Shown in pieces: positions 23,083 through 34,433 of a DNA stretch of 64,000 bases. The first letter of the stretch is position 1; every line of letters starts with the position of its first letter. Origin of the DNA: Nothopassalora personata (lineage: Eukaryota; Ascomycota; Dothideomycetes; Mycosphaerellales; Mycosphaerellaceae); the NCBI GenBank assembly GCA_033816765.1, contig CM066288.1, positions 2,852,001 through 2,916,000 on the forward strand. The letters are read 5' to 3'. Both the position numbers and the translations under genes were made by a program. The notes beneath the pieces were generated by a model that was given only the letters and a program-made list of their open reading frames with translations, was not told the origin of the DNA and made no database searches.

Positions 23083-26000
23083 TCAATGCCGAAAAGAGTT
23101 CCTATCACGAATTACTCCATTCGAGGCTTGCTGTCTCTGCAACTGCCTCCCATATACTTTCTGTTGCTCTCTGAAATCGCCGTGATCCTGTGCACTGGAC
23201 ATGTTCCCGATCCAGACTTCATCGCTGAAGAGGACAGACTTGCCGCATAGGGTCCAGGGTTCTGCGTTGTCGTCGTTGAGGGTGATGGTGGGGATTGAGG
23301 AGGTGGAGTGATCGCCGTTGGTGGTGGTTGGTGACGATTTCGGTGTAAGGATCCAGAGCCGTGCTAGGTGGACGTAGTCGGGGTTTATCAGAACGGTGGG
23401 GATGGCGAGTTGAATCGTGTCGTCCGGGATGGGTGCGTAGCCCAGGACTTGACCGACGCTTGCTACGATGAAGGGACGCCACGGTTCAGGCTTGGAGATT
23501 TGGCGTTGGGGAAGGCCACGGATGGCGAGGAAGTTTACAAAGTCCATGATGAAGCCGGCCGCACGTTCGGACCATGCGTCGACGGGCCAGCGGCCGTGGG
23601 TGTTGGCGAGTGCGATGAGGAGTTCGTATGCTCCTTTGAGATCGACGGGCCAGCGGGACATACTGTAGCGTTGGCAGACGTCGGACATCCAGTTTGGACC
23701 ACAATGAAAAATGCACGCGAGAGTTTCAACGTACACCTCTTGCATCGAGCCGAAGAGGAGGTTGGCCTTACGATCGTGGGTCAGGTACCGCTTCCTATTC
23801 CTGCCCCACTTGCGCTCGTTACAGATCGCAACGAAGTTGCGAGCTAGGTCCATCGTGTCGGGATCCTGCGACGGCCTCCAAGCTTTCTCGCGCGGCAGAA
23901 ACTTGAGATCGAGTTGGATGTAGTGTTCAGGGCCGGAAATGCTGGTGACGTAGCGAGCGTGCTCAGGCAGGCGATCTAATGTCTTGAAGTTGTTCAGGCC
24001 TGCATCGGCGACGGTTGGCGTATACATCCAGCTGCTCGTTGAGTCGGTGATCGGTAATGGTGCACCGACGCAACAGAGCGCTCCTGGATCTCGGGCTGCC
24101 AGCGCCAGCAGCGATAGAAGTTGGAAGCACTGGTTGTCAGTGACGTGGAAGTTCGGATCTCTTAGCGCATCTCGAAGTGTCAAGCCACACTCCATCGTAT
24201 TGAGGATGATGGAGATTTTGTCTTTCCTCGCGTCAGAGAGTCGTTGTTCGGCAGGGATACGAGGATCACCTCCTGCTTCCATGGCGAACACCTCTGCCAC
24301 GACGCTAGAGAAGTTTCCATGGTGCTGGCGCATTTCTCGCTCTCCTGTCGCCATCTTCGATCTATCGCGGAAGAATGCATGCAGAGCAGGCTTGACGGTT
24401 TCCACATCAGGCTCGAAGGGCACTTCGATTGAAAGATCCAGCAGATGTGCAATGCATTTCCCGTTGAATCTCAGTACTGCCCGGCCAGACCATGTTCCAG
24501 GCCGTTGGCACGGGATCAAGAAGACATGATACTTCGCGAGACGCATTTCGTGTCTGCACCAGGCTCGCTTGAACCAAGAGGATCGTAGGATCTTGCGAAT
24601 CACTTTGTACATGTGATCATGGCTCTCGAGGTACGGCGGCTGCTTCCGACGGAAACGATGCCTAGGTGCTACATGCTTCATGCTCTCGTACTCGTCCATG
24701 TGGCTTTGAAGCAGTTCGCCTTCCTGAGCTTCAAGCTCGATGTCATCCAGCGCGACTACAACAATGCGGGCGCTCCTGTAAACCATATCCATGGCGGACA
24801 TCGAAATGGTTCTCTCAAAGTCGCTGTCTTGATCGATACAGATTTGATCAATCCAAAGGCCTTCGTTGTCCGACTCGCGTTCGTCCCAAACGGCTTGGAA
24901 CATCTCCGGTTCCAGTGGAAGAGTGTAGTGGTGCTTCTCTTTCTCAACGTGAATCTTACGTCGGTAGCTGAGCGCGATGAAAGATTGGTGCTGTCTGCTT
25001 GTAACCTCGCCATTTCCATAGATGAGTCTGAACCTGAAAAGCTCTTCCATGTTCGGCTTCACTTCGAACTTGTCGGCCACCGTGCCGCTCAGCTCAGAGA
25101 GCCGTTCGAGCAGTGCGGCTGGATCAAATTCGGTATCTGGCTCTGCGCCGAGGATGCGCGACTTCTCTTCGCGAGAAAGAAGATGAACGTGATCATAGTG
25201 AACGTGCTGGTGCTGAGGAGGCCCGACAAGCTTCGTCTCGAATTTGAGGCCATCTGAGAGGGGGCCTCGTGGCGCCTTGGATACTTCCGGGAGCGAAGGA
25301 AAGCGTCGACTCCTGGCAGGACTCGGTGACCTGGCACGTCCCTCAGATGGCAAGCCGAAGAGATCTGCTGTACCGGAAGAAGGTAACATGCGGAACTTGT
25401 ACAGTTGCAGACTGTTCATGCTGTCTGGGTGTGGTGAAGGCGATCTCGACGAAATGGATAACGTTTCGTTGCTTGAATCATTGGCTTCTTCGATCCTGCT
25501 CAGATCTGAGGGTTCCCTAACCACGATTTTGAACTCGGGACCTGGAGACTCTCGCTCTGATAGGCCCCTCCCCGTTCTATGATGAGACCTGCGGAAAAAG
25601 TCCACGTTGACGTTCTGATGCCATTGTATGGGAGGTGAAATGTGCTTCGTCCCATTGATCTCACTTGGCTCGTCTTCGCTGCTGTCAGTCTGATCACCAC
25701 TGATATCACTACTCCAGCCTCTCTTGTGATGTATCGTCTTGGATCGTGCCAAAGCGTGATCAGGACCCAGGAATTGTGGACCCTCCCCGGGCCCAACGAT
25801 GGGCGACATGGTCGAATAGCTCAACGTGGAACGATTCCGGCGTCTCGGTTTGTGGTCTCCAAATGCTGACACAGCGCCCATGAATTGCTGGAATGAGCGA
25901 AATCGTTCCGTTGTACCGCGTGGTGCTCTTTCAAAGTACTCTCGTTTCCACTTTGCCTGCTCATATTGCGCATAATGTCGCTCAGCTGCTTCTTCCGCCT

Positions 26001-26658
26001 CAAACTTGGCCACCATAGCATCTCGATAGTCAAAGAATGCCTCAAGCTCCTTGCGACGCAATTTCTCGAGCTTCTTCCTGCGGAGGGAGAAATAGTCCGA
26101 CGCTTTCTGCTGGTCTTGCTTGGCCGACGCCCGGGCATTGATCGCCTTCGATATTGACCATCTCAAGCTCTTCTTAGTGGGACTCGTAGGAGAATTGTCG
26201 TCGACACTGCCTCTTCTGTCTCCCAAGTGATTGACGCCATGATTGCGGAAAGTCTGTCGCCGTTGCAACCCGACGTTGGGCAAGTCGTCGTCCGCGTCGC
26301 TGGATATGTTCCCATCCAGCTCAGGGTGTTCGACTGGCTTAGGCTGCGCAGGTTGTTCTTCATCTGGAGTTTGTGCATTCAACAAGTCCATAAACGTTGT
26401 CAGCATCTCATCTTGCAGCTCCAGCAGATTGAGCAACTCAGTCTGCCGTCGCCTGTTCTCGGGATTGCTGAGGAGCTTCCACGCTTGATGAACATTGTGA
26501 AAGTGCTCCGCGAGCGTGGCTTTGGCTTCGTCGCTGCCTTGATGTCTGTTGGGATGGTACTTGCGCGCCAGCGTGTGATATCGCGACTTGATCGTTTGAG
26601 GGGAGGCGTCCCGTGGCAGACCTAATGCCTCGAACGGGTCGAAAGTAGCCCGGGCCAT
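23083..26658 (-). CDS. J-domain plus HET-domain protein
   Basis: Single exon of 1191 aa. Residues about 5-72 form a DnaJ J-domain (FDPFEALGLP ... IKSRYHTLARKYHPN ... WKLLSNPENRR), but the invariant HPD is HPN (AAC codon near 26553), a change known to abolish Hsp70 stimulation in tested J-proteins. Residues about 180-240 are highly charged and helical (KKLEKLRRKELEAFF). Residues about 550-640 carry HET-domain motifs (SFIALSYRR, GLWIDQICIDQ, ARIVVVALDD), the family of fungal heterokaryon-incompatibility and NLR effector domains. It could be a non-self or stress-triggered death factor that uses its J-like module as a protein-binding sensor (inference). The C-terminal 500 residues have no motif I recognise. 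Confidence 0.87.
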   Translation of the reverse strand: MARATFDPFEALGLPRDASPQTIKSRYHTLARKYHPNRHQGSDEAKATLAEHFHNVHQAWKLLSNPENRRRQTELLNLLELQDEMLTTFMDLLNAQTPDEEQPAQPKPVEHPELDGNISSDADDDLPNVGLQRRQTFRNHGVNHLGDRRGSVDDNSPTSPTKKSLRWSISKAINARASAKQDQQKASDYFSLRRKKLEKLRRKELEAFFDYRDAMVAKFEAEEAAERHYAQYEQAKWKREYFERAPRGTTERFRSFQQFMGAVSAFGDHKPRRRNRSTLSYSTMSPIVGPGEGPQFLGPDHALARSKTIHHKRGWSSDISGDQTDSSEDEPSEINGTKHISPPIQWHQNVNVDFFRRSHHRTGRGLSERESPGPEFKIVVREPSDLSRIEEANDSSNETLSISSRSPSPHPDSMNSLQLYKFRMLPSSGTADLFGLPSEGRARSPSPARSRRFPSLPEVSKAPRGPLSDGLKFETKLVGPPQHQHVHYDHVHLLSREEKSRILGAEPDTEFDPAALLERLSELSGTVADKFEVKPNMEELFRFRLIYGNGEVTSRQHQSFIALSYRRKIHVEKEKHHYTLPLEPEMFQAVWDERESDNEGLWIDQICIDQDSDFERTISMSAMDMVYRSARIVVVALDDIELEAQEGELLQSHMDEYESMKHVAPRHRFRRKQPPYLESHDHMYKVIRKILRSSWFKRAWCRHEMRLAKYHVFLIPCQRPGTWSGRAVLRFNGKCIAHLLDLSIEVPFEPDVETVKPALHAFFRDRSKMATGEREMRQHHGNFSSVVAEVFAMEAGGDPRIPAEQRLSDARKDKISIILNTMECGLTLRDALRDPNFHVTDNQCFQLLSLLALAARDPGALCCVGAPLPITDSTSSWMYTPTVADAGLNNFKTLDRLPEHARYVTSISGPEHYIQLDLKFLPREKAWRPSQDPDTMDLARNFVAICNERKWGRNRKRYLTHDRKANLLFGSMQEVYVETLACIFHCGPNWMSDVCQRYSMSRWPVDLKGAYELLIALANTHGRWPVDAWSERAAGFIMDFVNFLAIRGLPQRQISKPEPWRPFIVASVGQVLGYAPIPDDTIQLAIPTVLINPDYVHLARLWILTPKSSPTTTNGDHSTSSIPTITLNDDNAEPWTLCGKSVLFSDEVWIGNMSSAQDHGDFREQQKVYGRQLQRQQASNGVIRDRNSFRH

Positions 26659-26713
26659 GGAGTGGGATGGGAGCTGGTGAGAAGACTGCAGTCAAGAGCT
26701 CTCGGGCTCATCC

Positions 26714-26753
<40 letters not shown>

Positions 26754-27601
26754 GGGCTATCTATTCAGCTGATGATGAGGCCCGGACCAGCTGCTCGAGT
26801 ACCAGGGTACCTGAACGAGGGTTCACCGTTCCAGCATGCACGGGCGTGTCCCAAGCGCGACACAGCCCGACGTTCCGCGAGTCTGATCCATGTCGGATCG
26901 CGTGCAGGCCAGGCCAATCCCTAATGCTCAATCGTAACAGCGTCACGTGAGCGTGTACACACTCTGCTGTGACTGCCCATTATGCGGCTCAACAGCGTGA
27001 GGCGAATGCATTTATAGCACAGCACGTGTTGAGGTCACGCCGACCTGCTTCGTGGTGGCACGCGTCTCGTTCCCAGCCCGAGCACAAGGAGAGAAGGTCA
27101 GAGTCTTGATGACGCAGGCTTCTCCTTGGAACTACGCCGTCGAGGAGATCCCGGCCGGTGGACTGTTCTATTCGTGTTCCGATGAAGCAGTCGTCGGTTG
27201 CCGGATACATCCTGTCCTGCGTCTGTAACGAACACTGTCGACGCGCGACACGCAAGAATCGTGTGATCTCGGAAAAGACTCTGTGCTTCCAAAGACTTTC
27301 TGCAACACAGCATGAAGCCTCGGCTGTGCAGAGAACCCCAACACATGGGCGCGCATTGTCTTCGCGAGAAAGCTGCCAACATGGGTGAGAGAGTGGCGCC
27401 TTGTCATGATCGCACAGCAAGAATTTGTATTGACACCTCGTTGACGACGTGAAGCGAGGAAGAGAACGAGGATATGCAGTCGCCGCGAATAGCAAGTCGG
27501 GTGCGACTGCTTTCATCGACATCGACCTTCGTTTTGGCCCACTACTATTTGCCTCCTCCCCGAGGCTTCGCGCTGAACGGTCACAACATGCCCCAACATC
27601 A
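26659..27601. other. Intergenic with CAT microsatellite
   Basis: Promoter side of the J-HET gene and 3' side of the CorA-like gene. Contains (CAT)13 at 26714-26752; otherwise no gene is visible. Confidence 0.5.
26714..26753 (+). repeat. (CAT)13 microsatellite
   Basis: Thirteen perfect CAT units, about 55 bases upstream of the start codon of the J-HET gene (ATG repeats on its sense strand), so likely within its leader or core promoter. Confidence 0.95.
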
Positions 27602-29364
27602 TCACTCCTTTTCGTGCCTGCCCGTCGCCTGCCAGCTATTGGTTGCGGTCCGCATTCGCTTCATAAGGTCTTGCTCCTAATATCATGAGGCGTCAGCACC
27701 GGTTCACGACAAGAGCAGGAAATGCACTCACTACTGCTGCAAAGTCTGACGTCTCATAATTCTTCTGGAACTCCTTCTGCACCCTTCGGAACCAATACCA
27801 CCACGCCGCATATACGATAATGGTCAGCGGTATTGTCACCGCAAAGAAAATGTAGAGGTACGGCGAGGCGAGCGATTGACCTTCGGCAGGGTCCCAGTTG
27901 AACATCCCGTTCATGCTAAAGAAAGTCTGATGCGCGATCAGTACCGGATGGATATCGTGGCCAAGACGAGACTTACCGCAACAGCAGTACCAGGCAAGAA
28001 CGTCAGCGTCAACACGGCTATCGTCTTCATTGCAGCGCTATCCTGGCGCGTCTGCTCAGCAACATCAGCGGTTGCTTTGGCGAGCTTCACACTAAGGAGA
28101 TTGTCCAGCCGACTCTCTTCTGCAATGCGTTTCGAGCTTGCCGCAAGCTCGATGTTGAGCTTGTTGTCCCTCATGGCAATGATGTTAAACAGCTAGCAAA
28201 GCATGTCAGCTACCGGCGGTGAGCCACCATCTCAGCTGTCACTTACCGCCTTCGACTGGTTGTCGATTCGACGCGGCATCATCTTTAGATCCTGCTGGAC
28301 TTGCTCGGAGTACCGTGTCTGCTGGTCGACTTTCTCCCGCATGTCCTCGATATAGCTTGTGCCGCCCTCCCAAAGCTGCGTCCACAACCTGTGGTATGCC
28401 TCGAGGTACTTTATCAAGTTCGATGCGAGCTCGATCTCGAAGTTGGACCTCCGCTGCAGCCTCACATGCTCAAGGTTGAGTCTATTGAGGAGTTTGTAGT
28501 CGCCATTGTCCTCGAGAGATATCCGACCATCTGCAATCCTTCGCTCGGTGGCGGTAATCTGGCGCGATAGATCTTGCACTTGCGATAAGGTCTCGTCAAC
28601 ATGATGCTGCAATATGTGGAATGGGAGAACAGCGAAGTCTCTCGGGACTTTCGGATGCTTGTTGATGTACTCCTTCGAGGATAGAAGTGCATCCAAGCTG
28701 AAAGACTCGTCGGTCAGGTAGAGTCCACCGCAATGGCTCTTCTCACGATTTACCAGGGACAGCGAACAGAACGACTTCCCATCTCGTGGCGTCTGCAGAA
28801 TGAAACCTGGACTTTGTCAGTACGCGCTTAATCTACCGCACAGGAGTGCACAGCATACTGAGGATCGCTTGGGAAGTCAGGGCAGCGGAGCCTCCGTCAT
28901 CTCGTCGCCAGAGGTGCAAGTACTCGTCAGATACCCAGCCTTGTTGTTTAACGACGTTCAGAACTTCTGAGTCAATGGGTAGGTTGTCGGTGTCCTTGAG
29001 ATTCGCACTAACAGCATTGCCAACCCTACATCTGGTTACAACAAGCCATTTCAAGCCATCATTCCCAGGACTTACAGCAGCTTGAATCGGACTGTGCTGT
29101 CATCGTAACTTCTGTCGATCTACGAACAATTCATCAATACATTTCCAGCAATGAGAAACGGTTGGCAGCGCTTACCTTGTGGTTTACAAGGAAGTCTTCC
29201 TCCTCTAAACGCCGCAGTGGCCTGGTTTTGAGCGTCTTTGGGAATTGCCAGTTGTTGTGCTGCCAAATCAATCAGCACGCTTCACGATCCAGCAGCGCTG
29301 CTCAATATTGCGCATTTCGCACCTCAAGCCTCGAATCGCTAATCTCGAACTTTTGCAGCTCCAT
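27602..29364 (-). CDS. CorA-like metal ion transporter, fungal-type
   Basis: Eight exons (5'->3' on minus: 29364-29323, 29259-29176, 29119-29076, 29025-28859, 28806-28247, 28192-27977, 27926-27732, 27676-27602) give 460 aa; all seven GT-AG introns are 50-63 nt and in frame. The N-terminal part is soluble; the middle is a long helical region (ITATERRIADGRISLEDN). Two membrane segments close the protein: about 354-371 (MKTIAVLTLTFLPG) and about 393-415 (SPYLYIFFAVTIPLTIIV). Between them lies GMFNW, the fungal counterpart of the CorA GMN pore signature. It probably forms a pentameric divalent-cation channel (Mg or a related metal), although many fungal members are uncharacterised. The neighbouring RyR gene is divergent. 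Confidence 0.82.
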
Positions 29365-30037
29365 CGGCTCGGAATGCTACACAATCGGTATCTCGCGTGT
29401 GGCTTGGTGCGACAGCGCGCATCTAGATTCCGTGGTTCCAGGCGTGTCACTGCACAACTCGATCCAAGTACAACACTGCGCCTCGATTCAACTTCACTTC
29501 ACGAAGACAAAGTGAGATCGGGGGAGCGGTGGATAGCTCTGCTCACTGCTAACGCATCATGCATGCTTGGCCTTGGCCAATCGACTAGTGCTCGCGTGCA
29601 GTTTGCTGCGGAACTCTCACTTGCGGTCGTCTACGGCTCTTGCGAGCATATTTCATATGCGACGGTCGCACAAAGCATCTTGACTGAAACCTGACATCGC
29701 TCTAAGCAGAGAAGAGAGGAGTGTGCCTCGAGCTCATCAACACCAGACCGTTCGTACCCCGTTCGACGAGTCAGGCTCTCCCATTCGCCGACAGCCGAAG
29801 ATCCATCCACCACACTCCGCGCTTGTCTTGTTGCAGACACCAGTGGCTGTGCACCCTCTCCGATTTGTTCTCCAAGCATTTCCTTTCAGGCCGTTGACGC
29901 CGTTAGATCTGATGCGACTGTCTAAGCCCCGGATCTCGACGGTCTTTGCCTGCGTGGTTGCGGTCGCTCTCGCGTGCGATAATATGCAACATCACAGAAG
30001 ACTACGTTCTGTTAGCTTGGCGAGCAGACCTTCCTAG
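29365..30037. other. Divergent intergenic region CorA-like / RyR gene
   Basis: About 670 bases with no gene seen; it should hold both promoters. The TTCCTAG just before the ATG at 30038 could also be an acceptor of an upstream leader intron. Confidence 0.45.
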
Positions 30038-32660
30038 ATGAATGCTCGCGGGTCCCACGTTCTGCTGGTGGCAGGTGCTGTCTCTTACGAGTATTTGGTG
30101 TATCCGATGGGGGATCAGAATGGCATGAACGGCACCGCAAGGACGCTCGTGGATAAGGCCAACGGTGCATCTCAGCTGGTTATTCGGACAGGCGCAGCAG
30201 ATCTGGTGGCTCAGCTCCTCACCGCTGCGGCACCCAAATGGCACTTCGACGTCTTGGGACCAAAACTGCAAGCGTCCGCTTCGCATTGCCTAAAACACAA
30301 TGCCTCGACAGTCATCGACCTTGAGCCTTCCAATTCTTGCCTGGAAACAGAACCCTCGCTTCGAGTAGCTGGGAAGAAGCAGATCGGCAAGCCTCCTATC
30401 TGGCATTCTCCAAGTATCGACAACGTTGCACAAGCGAAGGCTAGCACTGTCATCATATCCGGTTGCGGAGAGGCTTTGCATGACGTGGAACCAGCTTTGG
30501 ACTTTCTGCAGCGTGTGAGGCCAAGATATATTATCCATCATATGACCCGGCCCTTGGCCACAGGCAGACTCTGGGACATCATTCGGGACGGACCTCGAAC
30601 CAGGGACGGAATTCCTGATCCTGATTATCTTGCTGTGATCATTGATGCCGACGATCTACGCGCAGAAGGCATATCTTTAAGCCGATCTCTATCGTGGGAG
30701 CAGACTACAGAAGACTTTGTTCGCAACCTGGGATCAAACGGCCGTCTCGATACCTTGGTCACCTGTCCTAACCTTATCGTCCGCTTTGGCAACGAGGGTA
30801 TCATCCACCATCGTGGACGAGACGCTACCGACCCTAAGCTTTATTTTCACCCACGGCAAGTGGAAAAGAATATGTTGCACGAGCAAGGAGGTCAAATGGT
30901 GTGTATCAAGGTCTGGTTGGGTTGATTTGATTCTGATAATCCTCTAGGTAGGCCTTGCTTCGGCATTCACTGCAGGCTTCGCACTTGGGTTCGCTGGCTC
31001 TTCGCCACCGAACTGTGAGAAAGGGATCCGGCTAGGCATTGCTGCAGCGCGAGACATGGAGCAGACTGGCTTCGTCACGAGTCCGATCGATCAAGCACCG
31101 GATTATCCTATTGACGCCACCATCGACGGGTTGAGTCCTGAAAAGCGGTTTTCAATCGCCAGCATACCGTCCGGTCGAATTAGCTCCGGCGATAGCTGGA
31201 ACATCTTCGACGCTGTCACAGGTGACCCGGCCGAAGTCGCGCGGCAGATCGTGACCCACGGAGCACGGAAAGTGCTCACAAGATGCCCACTGCAGCACTT
31301 CGGCGACATGCTGAGCGTAGAAAGGACCGAGCAAGAGAGTCTACGTGCCATTGTGGATGCCGTCGAAGAACGAATCAGATCTCAAACCTCACGACCCACT
31401 TCCATCGGAATCATGGGACCGCCAGGCTCGGGAAAGAAGTACGTGGCAGCAAACCTAGGAAAACACTTTGCCACCAAGGCAGACGTGAAGCAACTCAAAT
31501 TCAACGCAAGACTCCTACGCTCGGAAGACTTGGTCGCGCTATGTCACACGATCCGAGACCACATGGTAGCCGGCCTGCTAACGGTGGTGTGCTTCGAGAA
31601 TTCCGAAGCAATCCTCGACCCGAGAAACGAACTTCTAAACGACTTTCTCGTGATGATGCGAGACGGTCTCTTTACAGACCGCGGCCACGTTCGAAGCCTA
31701 GGCTATCCTCTGCTCTTCTTCCTCGTGAACCAAGACCCACCCACCTTCGAAGGCACGCCTACCCCTACCGCGAGCGAGTATCACGAACGTCGACCCACCA
31801 TCGACGACTCCCAACTCATCGACTACCTTCACGGCCTCGTCCGGATAGCCGGCCCAAATCAGCAGAGTCAACATGACAAAATGTTTAGTATCCGGCGCGC
31901 GATTATGGTGCGGCAAATGCTCAAGCAGAAATTCCCTCACCTCGAGAACAACGGAGTCATCCAAGTCGACGAAGCAGTCCTCTACGCCCTCCTCCTCGTC
32001 CCCTCCTACAAACACGGTCTCCGCTCCCTCGACAAAATTCTCGGCACATCCCGCCTCTCCGGCAGAACCAAATTCGACGTCGCAGCCCTGCCGCCCGAAG
32101 AACAAATCCAACTTCACGTCGACGGCAGAACCTTCATGTCCTTCCTCCGCTCGCCAAAACTCCCAGCAGCACTCCGAGAGCGTCTCGCCCAAGGCCTCTT
32201 CGAAACGTACAAGAAACAACGTCGCCACATGGCGAAATCCGAATCCGAAATCGCCGCATTGGAGTCGGATCCGAGTATGTACGATTGGGATGAGCTGGCG
32301 CCTGAGCTGAAGGAATCTACACGCGCGCAGGCGGATGATATTCCGCGGAAGCTACGGGCCGTGAATTGTTTTATGCTCGACCAGGAGAGGGGCAGCCCGC
32401 TGGTGCATGTTCCGGCTTTTGGGGAGGAGGAGTTATTGATGTTGAGTGAGATGGAGCATGAGAGGTTCAACGCGGAGCGCTTACAGCGGCAGTGGAGGAT
32501 GGGGCCGAGGAGTAGTGGGAAGAGGACTACGCCGTTTCTTGTGCCGTGGAGGGATTTGACGCAGGAGTGGAAGGATGTGGATACGGTTATGGTGGAGTGT
32601 GTGCCGAGGGTGCTGGCTACTGCTGGCTGGAAGATCTATAGGATGGAGGAGGAACTTTAG
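30038..32660 (+). CDS. Ribokinase-like / P-loop NTPase / RyR-domain protein
   Basis: Two exons (30038-30898, 30948-32660; 49-nt intron) give 857 aa. The first about 330 residues resemble a degenerate PfkB/ribokinase fold (HVLLVAGAVSYEYLVYP at the start, GLASAFTAGFALGFAG where active enzymes have GAGD). A Walker A motif GPPGSGKK sits near residue 441, followed by an NTPase-like helical region (RAIMVRQMLKQKF, EAVLYALLLVPSY). Residues about 780-855 match the RyR domain (SEMEHERFNAERLQRQW ... LVPWRDL), named after ryanodine receptors and found in predicted nucleotide-signalling and conflict proteins of bacteria. The biochemical role is unknown; an ATP-dependent sensor or signalling protein is my inference. 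Its stop lies 93 bases from that of the convergent F-box-like gene. Confidence 0.78.
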
Positions 32661-32752
32661 AAGGGGAAGGAGCGGAGATGTGGGACGGGGTTGTATAGAG
32701 ATGCATTTGCGTATACCCTCGAATCTAGAAATCGACGATACAGCAGATCTTG

Positions 32753-33488
32753 TCAGGTCGTGGTTGCATGCTCCAACTGCTTCACATCTACCACCTCCTT
32801 CCCACCTGTCCAGAGGCCCGGGCTGAAAGGTCGGACCTCTTCCACGCTGACCCAGGATGCATCGTCCCGGCCGCGTAGCTCTTTCCAGGTGTGAACGCTG
32901 AATTCGCACACCGGCACGAAGAGCTGCAGATCTTTGAGATCGGCTGCCGCTCCAGTTCTCACCAGCGCCATTTGCAGGCTTGTCAGGGCTGTTCTGGCAT
33001 CGTATGTGGTCCAGAAGGCCCCGTCGCCGTAGCAGAAGCGCACATCGCGGAGCAGACGCCGGTTTGAAGGGGCGAGAGACTCGAGCCAGCTCACGCCGAG
33101 GTTGGGGAAGCCCCAGGGAATGACGAAAGTGTTGAAGCCTTAGAAGGAGGGTGCTGTCGCGGTGGAGTGTTAGCTGCGATGTCTGCTTTCTCCACGAGTT
33201 TGGTGTCTTGACCCGCGCGTCTGGCGGCATTGTGCGCTTGTGGCGTTCTCACGTACCTGCTTCTCGCCGGATTTGTTGACACGTGCGTAGAAGTGCTGAG
33301 ATGCGACCTGGCTGCTCAGTTGGTGCTCCTCTGCTCACGCTCGAGCGTCGGCGCCGGGTTGCTTGGTGGATTTCGATGGGAGCTGGGGAGGCGAGGACGT
33401 AATCGTGAATGCGGTTACGGATCTTGGTGGGCAGGTCGAGGAGGCGGAAAGGTTTCGGGTTCTGGTGGTCCAGGATCATGGGAGACAT
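32753..33488 (-). CDS. Small F-box-like / fungal LPTEIR-type protein
   Basis: Two exons (5'->3' on minus: 33488-33257, 33138-32753; 118-nt intron with a GCTAAC branch site) give 205 aa. Residues about 16-32 (FRLLDLPTKIRNRIHDYV) followed by a LLRTCQQIRREAG block are typical of a large fungal family with an F-box-like helical start and conserved FNTFVIPW core. Such proteins usually lack a known function. The gene is convergent with the RyR gene. Confidence 0.68.
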
Positions 33489-34433
33489 GTTGGGGATCCG
33501 CTTCGATGATGAATAAATACGACGTCGTCAGCTATAGTGTAGCGATTCTGGATCAAGGACTGCGCGAACAAACAGCACATGCTGGATATGCAAATGATAT
33601 GGCTCCCATTGCCCATGCACGTACTGTGACGCCTAAGATTACTACTTCCTACTTCTTCTCGTGCAAGCTCTGGTTGCTATGCCACACCCGACGAAGCTCT
33701 CGTTGCTCTTGTTCACGACATGTCACCAAGACGATGCACATCTCAGCCGAGAGCACAGCGATCGCGTGCTCGTGATACGCCAGAAGTGCGGACTGCGGTC
33801 CAAAGGCATGATTTCTTCCTCTGCCATTGGCACGTTCTTACAGCTATCAAGCTCTGGGACCAGGTCGCGGTGTTTTCCCGTCGACCGCGCGAGGAGAAGC
33901 CACCGTGATCATCATCATCATGTTGTAGAATAGCAACAGGGTGAGCTCTAACTAAGGTGTCGCTTCATCGGAGGACGAAAAGAAGCCGGAGCTGAGTTGG
34001 CCCACGGCCATGATTGGTGTCGTTCATGTCGCCCGACCTTGCGGGTTCCTCTGTTTACATCTGACAACATTGTGAGTGAATGTTAGGGCTCGTAATGAGG
34101 TCGAGGGTCAGGCTGGCTCGGCTGGCTGCTGAGGAGAAAAGCAAATGGACATGTTTAAAGCGATGATGAGGTCTCCACCACGGCAGGCAACATGATGGTA
34201 TCGTATCATTCATTGGATCTGCTTTTCCCGCCGACCAGCTCAAGACTACAGGTAGGACAGAGTCACTACCTCCTACCACATCATTGTAACAGAGCAGCGC
34301 TCTTGCTGTAGTAGGCATCAGGCGTTGTTGGCTACTGACTAGATCTGATTGATAGATACCTCTGATTCGCGAGACACGAGAAACACCACGACCACTCACA
34401 GCAATCCTTACAACTCATATCCATCGACCAAAT
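33489..34433. other. Intergenic, no gene seen
   Basis: About 945 bases between two genes transcribed away from each other; short random-looking frames only. Confidence 0.5.

Noticed and set aside
31698..32228. Minus-strand 176-aa frame in the RyR gene
   Set aside because: Antisense shadow of a GC-rich coding region.
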